DNA of 15,519 bases from JBCCMB01 sp039026555 (GTDB taxonomy: Bacteria; Pseudomonadota; Alphaproteobacteria; Caulobacterales; Hyphomonadaceae): assembly GCA_039026555.1 (NCBI GenBank), contig JBCCMB010000061.1, positions 1 to 15,519 of the forward strand. Direction: 5' to 3'. The notes under the pieces are model-generated. The model ran no database searches. It worked only from the letters and a program-made list of their open reading frames with translations, and was not told the DNA's origin. Below, in pieces: positions 1-7,074 of this stretch. The position numbers and the translations under genes were made by a program. How positions within the stretch are numbered: the first letter of the stretch is position 1; each line of letters opens with the position of its first letter.

Positions 1-41
1 AGCATGTATATCTTGTCGCAAAAGCCCATCTGAGGAAATGA

Positions 42-1322
42 ATGAGCGACCCCAAACACTTGGCGACGCCCGATGATGCGGCGACATGGATCAAGGATCA
101 AACTGGGATTAATGGCGCGGTCTATGTCGCGGGCTGCGCCGGCGAGCCCTTAGCGCTGGCGGAGGCGTATCGCCGTAACCCGGACGCTGCGAACGGACTG
201 CAGTTTTTCGGCGTCTGGATTCCTGGCGCAAACAAAACAGACTGGGCGGGTTTGTCGCCAACCGCCACCGCTCAATCAAATTTCGTCTCGACCGATTGGA
301 CGAAGTCCTTTCGCGACGGACGGTTTGGGTTTTTACCGCTCACCTATTCGCAGGCTTGGCGTTGGCTTGAACGCCGTAAATGCGAGGTGGCGGTGCTGCA
401 CGTGTCCCCGACAGACGAGAATGGCGAATGCTCTTTCGGCCCGTCCTCCGATTTTTCATCCGTCTTTGCGGATCGAAATGTCAAGAAACTGGGCCTTATT
501 AACAGCGCGATGCCCGCCGCAGCCGCTGGACCAAAAGTTCGATACGCCGATCTAGACGCCGTCCTTGAAACCGAAACGCCTCTGTCATCGCTGGCGACGC
601 CCGACATCAATGACGCGTTTAGATCAATAGGCGCGCATGTGGCCAATCTCATTCGCCCTGGCGACACGCTCCAATTCGGTCTGGGGAAAGTCCAAACCGC
701 CGTGCTCAGCGCATTGGTCGACCACCAAGATCTGCGCATTCATTCGGGGATGGTGACGGATCTTGTCCTCAATTTGATGGATAAGGGCGTTATCCCCGAC
801 CCGCCCGACAGCATCACGACCGGCATCGCGCTTGGGTCGAACGTCTTGTACGACCGCATCACCAGCGATCCACGCGTTCGGTTCGCGGATGTGGGCTATA
901 CGCACAATCACACCGTGCTCGCCGGCATTGAGAATTTCGTCGCCATCAACTCCGTCATGGAAGTTGATCTTTTTGGTCAGGCGAACGCGGAATTTTTGAA
1001 CGGCCGGCAGATCTCGGGCGGCGGCGGCCTGACCGATTTTCTGCGCGGCGCGGCGGCTAGCCCTGGCGGTCGACCGATTATGGCGCTGAACGCATCGGCG
1101 AGATCCGGAAGCATCTCGCGCATCGTTCCACGCATAGATGCGCCTGCGGTCGCCGTCTCGCGCGCCGACGCTGGAATTGTGGTGACAGAGCACGGCGTCG
1201 CCGATCTTCGCGAGATGGATATCGATGCGAGGGCCCAGGCGCTTATCGCCATTGCAGCGCCGGATCACCGCAACGCGCTTTCGGCCGCGTGGCGAGACAT
1301 TCGCAAGGGTTTACAGCGATGA
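42..1322 (+). CDS. Acetyl-CoA hydrolase/transferase family protein (Cat1 / 4-hydroxybutyrate CoA-transferase-like)
   Basis: 426 aa, close to the usual 430-440 aa of this family (family I CoA-transferases such as 4-hydroxybutyrate, itaconate and acetate CoA-transferases, which move CoA between carboxylic acids in the cytoplasm). Family landmarks are visible: GEPLAL near 34-39, a glycine-rich LQFGLGKVQTAVL at 210-222, IHSGM at 233-237, INSVMEVDLFGQ at 302-313, QISGGGG at 323-329, and VTEHGVADLR near the C-terminus. The start ATG at 42 is preceded by GAGGAAA. In the family members I can recall, the IHSGM position reads IHTEM or IHSEM, and that Glu carries the covalent CoA thioester; here it is Gly236. 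Activity may therefore differ (hydrolase, or another Glu). The stop overlaps the start of the GntR gene, so the two are probably co-expressed. The family is secure; the substrate is unknown. Confidence 0.85.
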   Translation: MSDPKHLATPDDAATWIKDQTGINGAVYVAGCAGEPLALAEAYRRNPDAANGLQFFGVWIPGANKTDWAGLSPTATAQSNFVSTDWTKSFRDGRFGFLPLTYSQAWRWLERRKCEVAVLHVSPTDENGECSFGPSSDFSSVFADRNVKKLGLINSAMPAAAAGPKVRYADLDAVLETETPLSSLATPDINDAFRSIGAHVANLIRPGDTLQFGLGKVQTAVLSALVDHQDLRIHSGMVTDLVLNLMDKGVIPDPPDSITTGIALGSNVLYDRITSDPRVRFADVGYTHNHTVLAGIENFVAINSVMEVDLFGQANAEFLNGRQISGGGGLTDFLRGAAASPGGRPIMALNASARSGSISRIVPRIDAPAVAVSRADAGIVVTEHGVADLREMDIDARAQALIAIAAPDHRNALSAAWRDIRKGLQR

Positions 1323-2059
1323 CCCAAAACGATCCCCGCCCCCGCTATCAGGCGCTCGCCGCCGACCTTCGCGCGCATATCGAAAGCGACGCTTATCCAG
1401 TGGGCTCTACCCTGCCGACCGAGCATGAGCTATGCGAGGCGAACAAGGTCTCCCGGCATACGGCGCGCGAGGCGTTGCGTCTGCTGCTGGAAGACGGATT
1501 GATCGCCCGGCGCCGCGGCGTTGGGACAATTGTCGTCCGCAAGTCAGACGCCCCCGCCTTCGCGCAGCCCTTGGGCGGGTTGGACGATCTCATGAAGTAT
1601 GCGCGCAACGCCAAACTCCAGGTCGTCAGCTATGGCGAGGGTATGCTCGGCCTCGGCGAAGCACGCCGACTGGGCGCCCCGAGACAGTGGTCACACAAGA
1701 CGCTTAAAGGTTTACGCGCCTTGCCGGGCCAGCCGCCGCTGGGGCTGACGCACATTCATATCGACGCGAAACTCGCCCCATCGGATGAGGATGTCGGCGG
1801 CCTGACGACCTCCGTCACCGAATGGATCGAGCACAAGCACGGCGTTCAAGCTGCACAGATCAAACAGATCATCAGCGCAATTTTGCTTGATGCAAACGCC
1901 GCTATTGCCCTGGACGCGGTCCAGGGCGCCGCGGGTCTGCGGACGGTACGTCGTTATTGCGATCCGGGCGGGCGAGTGTTTGTCGTTTCTGACAGCATCC
2001 ACCCTACAGACAGGTTCAGCTATGAAATGACGGTGCAGCGCGACAAACCCAGCGCTTAG
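1319..2059 (+). CDS. GntR-family transcriptional regulator, HutC/UTRA subfamily
   Basis: 246 aa from ATG 1319. This start is preferred over the in-frame GTG at 1289 because AAGGG (1305-1309) lies 9 nt upstream and it gives an ATGA overlap with the CoA-transferase stop. Residues about 8-75 form a typical GntR winged helix (PRYQALAADLRAHI, then PTEHELCEANKVSRHTAREA, then a GLIARRRGVGT wing). Residues about 90-240 resemble the UTRA ligand-binding fold (THIHIDAKLA, a late YEMTVQR strand). Members usually repress catabolic operons and are released by a pathway metabolite. The 3' end meets the CaiB gene head-on, so the gene sits beside the pathway it may control. A palindrome of the GTC-N2-GAC type used by UTRA regulators lies at 7002-7017 and is a candidate target. 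The effector is unknown. Confidence 0.88.
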   Translation: MTQNDPRPRYQALAADLRAHIESDAYPVGSTLPTEHELCEANKVSRHTAREALRLLLEDGLIARRRGVGTIVVRKSDAPAFAQPLGGLDDLMKYARNAKLQVVSYGEGMLGLGEARRLGAPRQWSHKTLKGLRALPGQPPLGLTHIHIDAKLAPSDEDVGGLTTSVTEWIEHKHGVQAAQIKQIISAILLDANAAIALDAVQGAAGLRTVRRYCDPGGRVFVVSDSIHPTDRFSYEMTVQRDKPSA

Positions 2060-3225
2060 ATCACCCCGCGCGACTTCATATCGGCGATGGTCTCGGGCGA
2101 AAATCCCGCCGCTTCGGCGATCTCTTCTGAATGTTGGCCATAGGCCGGCACATTGAGCGTCGGCTGCGGCGGTTCCGCTTTAAACCGGATCGGCGGGCCG
2201 ATATGCCGATGTCCGGCCGCATCCTCCAGCACCATGCCGCGTTCACGCGTGAACGGGTCTTCGAACGTCTCCTTGAGCGACTGCACCCAGGACCAACAAC
2301 AATCGATGTTGGAAAGAAAGGATCTCCAATAATCCAAGGTTTGATCCCTGAAGGTTTTTCGGAAGAAATCTCGAAGCGGGGCTTGGTCAGGTCCGGGTTC
2401 CAGCTTCGCGAATTTGAGCAAATCAGGGCGCTCTAAAGCCGTCAGCAAATTCTCCGCGAATTTCACTTCCGATCCGCCAAGGATCACAAACTCGCCGTCG
2501 GCGGTCTCATACAAATTGTACATCGCGGACCCGCCAAACGAGCGCATGCCTTTTGGATTCGGCGCTGTGTCCTGAGCGAAGACCGGCCCCGTCACATTGG
2601 GCGTCCAGGCGAGCGCGGCGTCAAACATCGCTAAATCTATGTAATCGCCCTCGCCGGTTTCGTGACGACGATAAAGCGCCATCAGCACGGCGGAAAACGC
2701 CATCAAGGATGCGGTGAGATCGGCGACCGGCATGTTCGGCATCGCGGGCTTATTGTCCTCCAAACCGCGATTGAGATCCGCAATGCCGGCCATGCCCTGG
2801 ATCGTCATATCGTGCGCGGGCTTCAGCGCATGCGCGCCCGTTTGGCCGAATGCGGAGATAGAGCAATAGACAATCCGCTTGTTGATCTTCCGAACCGCAT
2901 CATAGTCGACGCCTAATCGCGTTACGACGCCCGGACGAAAGGCTTCAACGATCACATCGGCTTCTTTCGCCAGCGCCATGAAAAGCGCCTGGCCGTCTGG
3001 ATCTTTCAAATTCAGTTTGAGAGATCGTTTGCCGCGCGCGATATTGCGAAACCAGACGGAAACGCCGTCTTGCGTTTTAAGACCGATGTTCCGTGTCGGC
3101 TCGCCCGCGCCGTTCGCCGGCTCCACCATGACGACGTCTGCGCCGTGATCCGCCATCGTCATTGTAAAATGCGGTCCAGGTAAGAAGGCGGATAGATCTA
3201 AGACTTTGACGCCGTCTAGCTTCAT
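2056..3225 (-). CDS. CaiB/BaiF family (type III) CoA-transferase, second of a pair
   Basis: 389 aa, near the usual family length. Type III CoA-transferases exchange CoA between an acyl-CoA donor and a free acid through an aspartyl-CoA anhydride. Visible landmarks: VKVLDLSAFLPGPHFTM at 7-23, a nucleotide-fold segment ending VVMVEPANGAGEP at 31-43, RGKRSLKLNLK at 64-74, and the PVADLTAS block, whose Asp169 matches the catalytic Asp169 of formyl-CoA transferase. ETGEGDYIDLAMFDAAL closes the domain. The ATG overlaps the TGA of the preceding CaiB gene (ATGA, 3222-3225), so translation is probably coupled. Such pairs form heteromeric enzymes in some pathways (BbsEF, SmtAB). The stop overlaps the convergent GntR stop. 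The substrate cannot be read from the sequence. Confidence 0.9.
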   Translation of the reverse strand: MKLDGVKVLDLSAFLPGPHFTMTMADHGADVVMVEPANGAGEPTRNIGLKTQDGVSVWFRNIARGKRSLKLNLKDPDGQALFMALAKEADVIVEAFRPGVVTRLGVDYDAVRKINKRIVYCSISAFGQTGAHALKPAHDMTIQGMAGIADLNRGLEDNKPAMPNMPVADLTASLMAFSAVLMALYRRHETGEGDYIDLAMFDAALAWTPNVTGPVFAQDTAPNPKGMRSFGGSAMYNLYETADGEFVILGGSEVKFAENLLTALERPDLLKFAKLEPGPDQAPLRDFFRKTFRDQTLDYWRSFLSNIDCCWSWVQSLKETFEDPFTRERGMVLEDAAGHRHIGPPIRFKAEPPQPTLNVPAYGQHSEEIAEAAGFSPETIADMKSRGVI

Positions 3226-4382
3226 ACGCGATACGCCGCCGGTGTGAAATCTGAGGTGTGTTCGCCAAGTTTCGGCGCGCGAGACAGCTTTGGGCGCTCG
3301 CCATTCACGCGGAACGGAGAGGACAGTGTTCTAAGACCTGAGCCGGCTTCAGGATGTGATGTACGCGACGTCATCTCAACTTGCGCGACATAGTCGCTGT
3401 CCAACGCATCCGCGAGGCTCAAAACCGGCGCAAAAGGCACGCAGCCGGCAAATTTGGACACCCAAGCCTCTGTCGTTTCTTGCGATAGGACCGCGTCGAT
3501 CGCGTCCGTTAAAGCGTCAAGGTTCTCGCGTCTAGCCGCGATCGTCTTAAAGCGAGGATCACTCGCAAAATGTTCGGACGATGTTCGCTCGCAGAAGAGA
3601 TCCCAGAATTTTTCCGTCTGGCACATCAACAAGCCCCAACCATCCTTGGTTTTCACCAATTGCGACGGAGCGATAGACGGATGCGCGCCGCGCGGCAGGC
3701 GGCCCGTCTCATGTCCATGGTTCAAATACCACGTCGCCGGATAGGACAATTGATGCAGCGCGGTGTCGAACAGGCAAACGTCAATGTCGCAGCCTTCGCC
3801 GCTACGCTGCGCGCCCAGCACCGCTGAGACGAGGCCCAACGCCATTTGCGTACCTGTATGAAAATCCACCATGGATAGGCCGAACCGCACCGGCGGGCCG
3901 TCAGGTTCGCCCGTCATCGTCATAAAGCCGGCTTCGGCCTGCATCAGGTAGTCATAGCCCGGCCAGGCTTCGCGCGAATTGCCCCGCCCATAAGCGGACA
4001 AGTGCGCGCACACGATCTTCGGATTGACTGATTTTAGATCTTCGTATGTGAGCCCAAGCTTGCCCGGTTGATCCCCGCGCAGATTGTTGGCGACCGCATC
4101 CGCCGACGCGACCAATCGCTCGAATACTCCTCGCCCCTCTTTGGACTTAAGATCGAGCGCGACGGATTTTTTGCCGAGTGAGAAAGTCTGAAAAAACTCG
4201 CTGTCTTGGTCGCCCAACATAAAAGGTCCGACGCATCGGGAGACGTCTCCGCCACGCGCTGGGTCTTCGATCTTGATCACTTCCGCGCCGAGATCGGCAA
4301 GCAGCATAGTGCCGTAGGGCCCCGCGCCATATTGCTCGACGGACAAGATGCGGACGCCCTTAAGCGGCTTGTGCGCACTCAT
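3222..4382 (-). CDS. CaiB/BaiF family (type III) CoA-transferase, first of a pair
   Basis: 386 aa from ATG 4382. An in-frame TTG at 4397 lies next to the Shine-Dalgarno sequence, so it is rejected: AAGGAGG (4388-4394) sits 5 nt before ATG 4382. Landmarks: GVRILSVEQYGAGPYGTMLLA from 9 to 29, VIKIEDPARGGD at 35-46, LGKKSVALDLKS at 69-80, YDYLMQAEAGFM at 143-154, and the VDFHTG block with Asp173 at the catalytic aspartate position. RSGEGCDIDVCLFDTAL follows. It shares fold and length with its downstream neighbour but is clearly divergent, so this is an old duplication or two different subunits. Both chains keep the Asp, so each could act alone. Likely role: activation of a pathway acid with CoA from an acyl-CoA donor. 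Confidence 0.9.
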   Translation of the reverse strand: MSAHKPLKGVRILSVEQYGAGPYGTMLLADLGAEVIKIEDPARGGDVSRCVGPFMLGDQDSEFFQTFSLGKKSVALDLKSKEGRGVFERLVASADAVANNLRGDQPGKLGLTYEDLKSVNPKIVCAHLSAYGRGNSREAWPGYDYLMQAEAGFMTMTGEPDGPPVRFGLSMVDFHTGTQMALGLVSAVLGAQRSGEGCDIDVCLFDTALHQLSYPATWYLNHGHETGRLPRGAHPSIAPSQLVKTKDGWGLLMCQTEKFWDLFCERTSSEHFASDPRFKTIAARRENLDALTDAIDAVLSQETTEAWVSKFAGCVPFAPVLSLADALDSDYVAQVEMTSRTSHPEAGSGLRTLSSPFRVNGERPKLSRAPKLGEHTSDFTPAAYRV

Positions 4383-4387
4383 TGCCA

Positions 4388-4394
4388 CCTCCTT
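4388..4394 (-). promoter_or_regulatory. Strong Shine-Dalgarno that fixes the CaiB-1 start
   Basis: AAGGAGG on the minus strand, 5 nt before ATG 4382. It is the best ribosome-binding site in the window and lies within the 30-nt gap after the acyl-CoA dehydrogenase stop. It rules out the longer TTG start, which would place the site inside the coding sequence. Confidence 0.85.
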
Positions 4395-4412
4395 CAAGCG
4401 ACGAGTTTCGAC

Positions 4413-5603
4413 CTAGACCGGGTTTCGCTTCACCAATTGCTTGGCGATGATGATGCGCTGCATCTCATTGGTGCCTTCGCCGATGCACATCAGCGGGGCG
4501 TCGCGATAGAGGCGCTCGATGACGTATTCTTTCGAATAGCCGTATCCGCCGTGAATGCGCATGGCTTCGGTCGCGACCTCTACAGCGGTCTCCGACGCAA
4601 AATACTTCGCCATGCCGGCTTCCATGTCGATGCGATCGCCTGTGTCGTAGGCGCGCGCGCCGTCTTCAACCAACAATTCCGCCGCGCGCGTTTTCGCCGC
4701 CATTTCACCGAGCTTCAATTGGATCGCTTGGTGTTCGCAAATCGGCTTGCCCATCGTCTTACGCGTTTGCGCATAGGCGACGCTTTCTTTCAGCGCTCGG
4801 CGTGCAATGCCGACAGAGCGTGCGCCGATGTTGATGCGGCCGATCTCCAACCCGCCAGTGGCCATGAAGAAGCCCTCGCCTTCCTTACCGCCGATCAGGC
4901 AAAGCTCGGCGTCGCATTCATAGCCTTCGAAGATGAACTCGCCGCTATCAATGCCTTTATAGCCAAGCTTGGAGAGCTTGTTGCCGTTCTTGACGCCCTT
5001 CAGACGCTCCCGCGTCTCGGGGTCGATCTTCGACACGAGCAGCATGGAGATGCCCTTATAGCGCGGCTTCGCGTCAGGATCCGTCTTCACCATCAGCGCG
5101 ACGCAATCTCCTTCAATCGCGTTAGAGATCCAAGTCTTCGCGCCGTTCACCACATATTTGTCGCCGACGCGTTCGGCGACGGTGCGGATCGCTTGAAGAT
5201 CCGTTCCAGCATCGGGTTCTGTGAGACCCAAAGCGCCGCGCAACTCGCCGGTGGCGAATTTCGGAAGCCAATACTCTTTTTGCTTGTCGGTCCCGAAGCG
5301 CTGAACAATTTGCGCCATCATCAGGTGCGAATTGAAAATGCCGGTCAGCGACATCCATTCTTCCGAAATGCGCGTAACGATCTTCGAATAGGTCGTCGCT
5401 GATAGGCCAAGACCGCCATATCCAGGTTCGATCAGCGCGCCGAATAGGCCCAATTCCTTCATGTCCTCAACAAGGTCATGCGGATAAATATCACCATGCT
5501 CCAACTCCATGGCGACGGGCTTCACCTTCTGCTCCAGCCATTTATCGATGGCGTCGAGGATCAAACGTTCGTCGCTGTCGGAGATATGCGTCGTATCGGG
5601 CAT
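4413..5603 (-). CDS. Acyl-CoA dehydrogenase (FAD flavoprotein)
   Basis: 396 aa from ATG 5603, typical for the family. The longer frame to 5654 is rejected: AAAGGGAG (5611-5618) lies 7 nt before this ATG, and the longer form would overlap the MaoC gene. Landmarks: ALIEPGYGGLGL at 56-67, GLTEPDAGTDLQAI at 126-139 (FAD/substrate signature), TWISNAIEG at 157-165, RKTMGKPICEHQAIQLKLGE at 281-300, and IHGGYGYSKEY at 350-360. GEGTNEMQR follows with Glu376 at the general-base position of medium-chain type dehydrogenases. The enzyme takes the alpha and beta hydrogens from an acyl-CoA to give the enoyl-CoA, with electrons passed to electron-transfer flavoprotein. It sits 19 nt after MaoC and 30 nt before CaiB-1, consistent with oxidation of the acid those transferases activate. 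Chain-length or dicarboxyl preference cannot be told. Confidence 0.93.
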   Translation of the reverse strand: MPDTTHISDSDERLILDAIDKWLEQKVKPVAMELEHGDIYPHDLVEDMKELGLFGALIEPGYGGLGLSATTYSKIVTRISEEWMSLTGIFNSHLMMAQIVQRFGTDKQKEYWLPKFATGELRGALGLTEPDAGTDLQAIRTVAERVGDKYVVNGAKTWISNAIEGDCVALMVKTDPDAKPRYKGISMLLVSKIDPETRERLKGVKNGNKLSKLGYKGIDSGEFIFEGYECDAELCLIGGKEGEGFFMATGGLEIGRINIGARSVGIARRALKESVAYAQTRKTMGKPICEHQAIQLKLGEMAAKTRAAELLVEDGARAYDTGDRIDMEAGMAKYFASETAVEVATEAMRIHGGYGYSKEYVIERLYRDAPLMCIGEGTNEMQRIIIAKQLVKRNPV

Positions 5604-5610
5604 GGCGCCG

Positions 5611-5618
5611 CTCCCTTT
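5611..5618 (-). promoter_or_regulatory. Shine-Dalgarno that fixes the acyl-CoA dehydrogenase start
   Basis: AAAGGGAG on the minus strand, 7 nt before ATG 5603, in the 19-nt gap after the MaoC stop. It supports the short start over the 17-residue-longer reading that begins inside the MaoC gene. Confidence 0.75.
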
Positions 5619-5622
5619 GGAT

Positions 5623-6144
5623 CTAATAGGTGTCGATTTTGTCTTCCACCGCATGACCTTTTGCGGGGATCAACATGTTGCGGGTGAAAGTGCAAACCAT
5701 CTCGCCGCGCTGGTTCTTGCCGATCGTGCGAATGGTAACGATGCCTTGTTCGGGCCGCGATTGGCTTTCGCGCTTCGCCAAGACTTCGCTCTCTCCGTAA
5801 AGCGTATCGCCCGCGAAGACCGGAGCGGTGAACTTCACCTCGTCCATCCCCAAATTTGCAATGGCTTTTTGCGAGGTGTCCGACACGCTCATGCCGATGA
5901 CCAACGCCAGCGTGTAGGGGCTGACCACGAGGTTCTTCTTGAACTCCGACGCGGCGGCGAACTCCGCATCGAAATGCATCGGATGGGTGTTCATCGTCAT
6001 CAGCGTGAACATGTGATTGTCATATTCGGTGATGGTTTTACCGGGGCGGTGCTCATAGACGTCGCCGACCACGAAGTCCTCGAAATACCGGCCAAACGTC
6101 TCGCGATAACGTTGCGGGCCAACCTCTTTGATGTTTCCAGCCAT
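5623..6144 (-). CDS. MaoC-like enoyl-CoA hydratase (hot-dog fold; mesaconyl/itaconyl-CoA hydratase-like)
   Basis: 173 aa, a single hot-dog domain. R-specific hydratases of this family add water to an enoyl-CoA. Landmarks: YFEDFVVGDVYEHRPGKTITE at 20-40, then YDNHMFTLMTMNTHPMHFD, in which Asp42/Asn43, Asn52 and His57/Asp59 occupy the active-site stretch. The classical GD.NP.H.D box is modified here (TMNTHPMHFD), as I recall for the subgroup containing mesaconyl- and itaconyl-CoA hydratases and mycobacterial Rv2499c. KFTAPVFAGDTLYGESEV (104-121) is the conserved later hot-dog strand pair. The gene lies between the CitE-like lyase (19 nt) and the acyl-CoA dehydrogenase (19 nt). This neighbour order supports hydration of the dehydrogenase product to the hydroxyacyl-CoA that the lyase splits. 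The family is secure; the substrate is inferred only from context. Confidence 0.88.
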   Translation of the reverse strand: MAGNIKEVGPQRYRETFGRYFEDFVVGDVYEHRPGKTITEYDNHMFTLMTMNTHPMHFDAEFAAASEFKKNLVVSPYTLALVIGMSVSDTSQKAIANLGMDEVKFTAPVFAGDTLYGESEVLAKRESQSRPEQGIVTIRTIGKNQRGEMVCTFTRNMLIPAKGHAVEDKIDTY

Positions 6145-6163
6145 AAGTCTCGTCTCTATCCGA

Positions 6164-7003
6164 TTACACTCCGGCGCGCGCCAAAACGCGCCGCGCGCTC
6201 CTGATCACTGGCAATTCTATCAGCTTTCCATTGAGCAGCGCAGCCCCGCCGGACGCGTCGTCGAAGGCGGCGATGACACGCTGTGCGTGCTCGATTTCCG
6301 CGTCGTTGGGCGTGAAGACCGCGTTGACGCCAGCCACTTGAGTGGGGTGGATGCAGGCGCGGCCTGTAAAGCCAAGCGCTTTGACGCGGCGGGTCGTCGT
6401 CGCTAATCCCTCATCATCCGTTACATCTAAATGCGGCACATCCAGCAATTGCGCCCCAGCGCGCGAGCAGGCGACGACCAGCGCGCCGCGCGCATAAGCC
6501 ATCGCCTCCCACTCCAAGGGCGCACCGATATCTGCAGAAAAGTCCGCGCCTCCGAATAGGACACCGCCTGTTTCGCCCACCGCGCGTGCGATCTCGTCCG
6601 CAGCAGCCAAACCGTCCGCGCTTTCAACAATCGCCCAAACCGACGGACACGCCTCGCCCAATGCGGCCTTAAGATTTTGAAGTTCTGCGCCGCTCGACGC
6701 CTTTGGAATCATTATGAAATCAACGCGATCGGCGACGTCCGCTAGCAGCGCGACGTCCTTAAAGCCGTCTAAGGTCGACAGCCCATTGATCCGAAATCCT
6801 AGGGCTGCGCCTTTTGCTCCTCGAGGCGCGTTCGCGAATTCGTAAACCGCCTTTCTTGCGGCTTGCTTACCTTCCGGCGGCACGGCGTCTTCCAGGTCAA
6901 TGCAAACCGCATCGGCGCCCGCGTCCAACGCTTTGCCAAAACGGTCAGGACGCGCGCCGGGCACGAAGAGGAGGCTACGAAAAGGTGCGGATGAGTCTGC
7001 CAT
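6164..7003 (-). CDS. HpcH/HpaI aldolase / CitE-like acyl-CoA lyase
   Basis: 279 aa from ATG 7003; a TTG at 7015 would add four residues but has no better ribosome site. Family: Mg-dependent TIM-barrel lyases that split beta-hydroxyacyl-CoA or malyl-CoA-type thioesters (citramalyl-, beta-methylmalyl-, malyl- and HMG-CoA). Landmarks: SLLFVPGARPDRFGKA near 10-25, the DLEDAVPPEGKQAAR block near 36-50, RING near 71-74, a PKA motif, VESADGL with the metal-binding Glu, LFGGADFSADIG with the metal-binding Asp, and GRACIHPTQV near the end. A true CitE subunit would normally sit with citrate-lyase partners (CitD, CitF), and none is present, so a free-standing CoA-ester lyase is more likely. It follows a 72-nt gap carrying a possible promoter and palindrome, so it may open its own transcript. 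Confidence 0.88.
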   Translation of the reverse strand: MADSSAPFRSLLFVPGARPDRFGKALDAGADAVCIDLEDAVPPEGKQAARKAVYEFANAPRGAKGAALGFRINGLSTLDGFKDVALLADVADRVDFIMIPKASSGAELQNLKAALGEACPSVWAIVESADGLAAADEIARAVGETGGVLFGGADFSADIGAPLEWEAMAYARGALVVACSRAGAQLLDVPHLDVTDDEGLATTTRRVKALGFTGRACIHPTQVAGVNAVFTPNDAEIEHAQRVIAAFDDASGGAALLNGKLIELPVIRSARRVLARAGV

Positions 7004-7017
7004 TTGTCCGGACAAAT
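7002..7017. promoter_or_regulatory. 16-bp perfect palindrome, candidate GntR/UTRA operator
   Basis: ATTTGTCCGGACAAAT reads the same on both strands. Its core GTC-N2-GAC with TT/AA arms has the same layout as known HutC/UTRA operators (TGGTC-TA-GACCA type, as for NagR/YvoA and PhnF). It covers the start codon of the CitE-like gene and the predicted -10 region, where a bound repressor would block both. The link to the GntR gene at 1319 is inference; only a TTGTC half-site is visible upstream of the CoA-transferase (13-17). Confidence 0.5.
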
Positions 7018-7040
7018 AACACGCGCACGCATTCCGTCAA
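7013..7040 (-). promoter_or_regulatory. Possible internal promoter ahead of the CitE-like gene
   Basis: On the minus strand TTGACG (7035-7040) and TATTTG (7013-7018) are spaced by 16 nt. TTGACG is the alphaproteobacterial -35 consensus; the -10 is weak. Transcription would begin a few bases before ATG 7003, giving an almost leaderless message, and the -10 lies in the palindrome. This would split the eight-gene minus-strand run into two units. Confidence 0.35.
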
Positions 7041-7074
7041 ACTAAGACCCTGACCTAACGCGATTTCAAGCCGC

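Noticed and set aside
1..39. Possible C-terminal tail of an upstream gene
   Set aside because: Two plus-strand frames are open from the left edge (stops at 31-33 and 37-39), but 10-12 codons are too few to choose between them or to recognise a protein.
624..1268. 214-codon minus-strand open frame inside the CoA-transferase gene
   Set aside because: Composition is typical of a shadow frame, and the sense strand encodes a well-recognised enzyme.
4206..5402. 398-codon plus-strand open frame antisense to the acyl-CoA dehydrogenase and CaiB-1 genes
   Set aside because: It has no recognisable domain, is rich in Arg/His/Ala as expected for a shadow frame in GC-rich DNA, and lies opposite two clear enzymes.
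5509..6204. 231-codon plus-strand open frame over the MaoC gene
   Set aside because: It is antisense to a clear hydratase, with no motifs and no ribosome site.
6164..7003. Citrate lyase beta subunit (CitE of the citrate lyase complex)
   Set aside because: No acyl-carrier (CitD), alpha-subunit (CitF) or ligase gene is nearby. The neighbours are those of stand-alone CoA-ester lyases.
7018..7074. Intrinsic terminator between the deacetylase and lyase genes
   Set aside because: No GC-rich hairpin followed by a T run was seen on either strand; the gap looks like a promoter instead.
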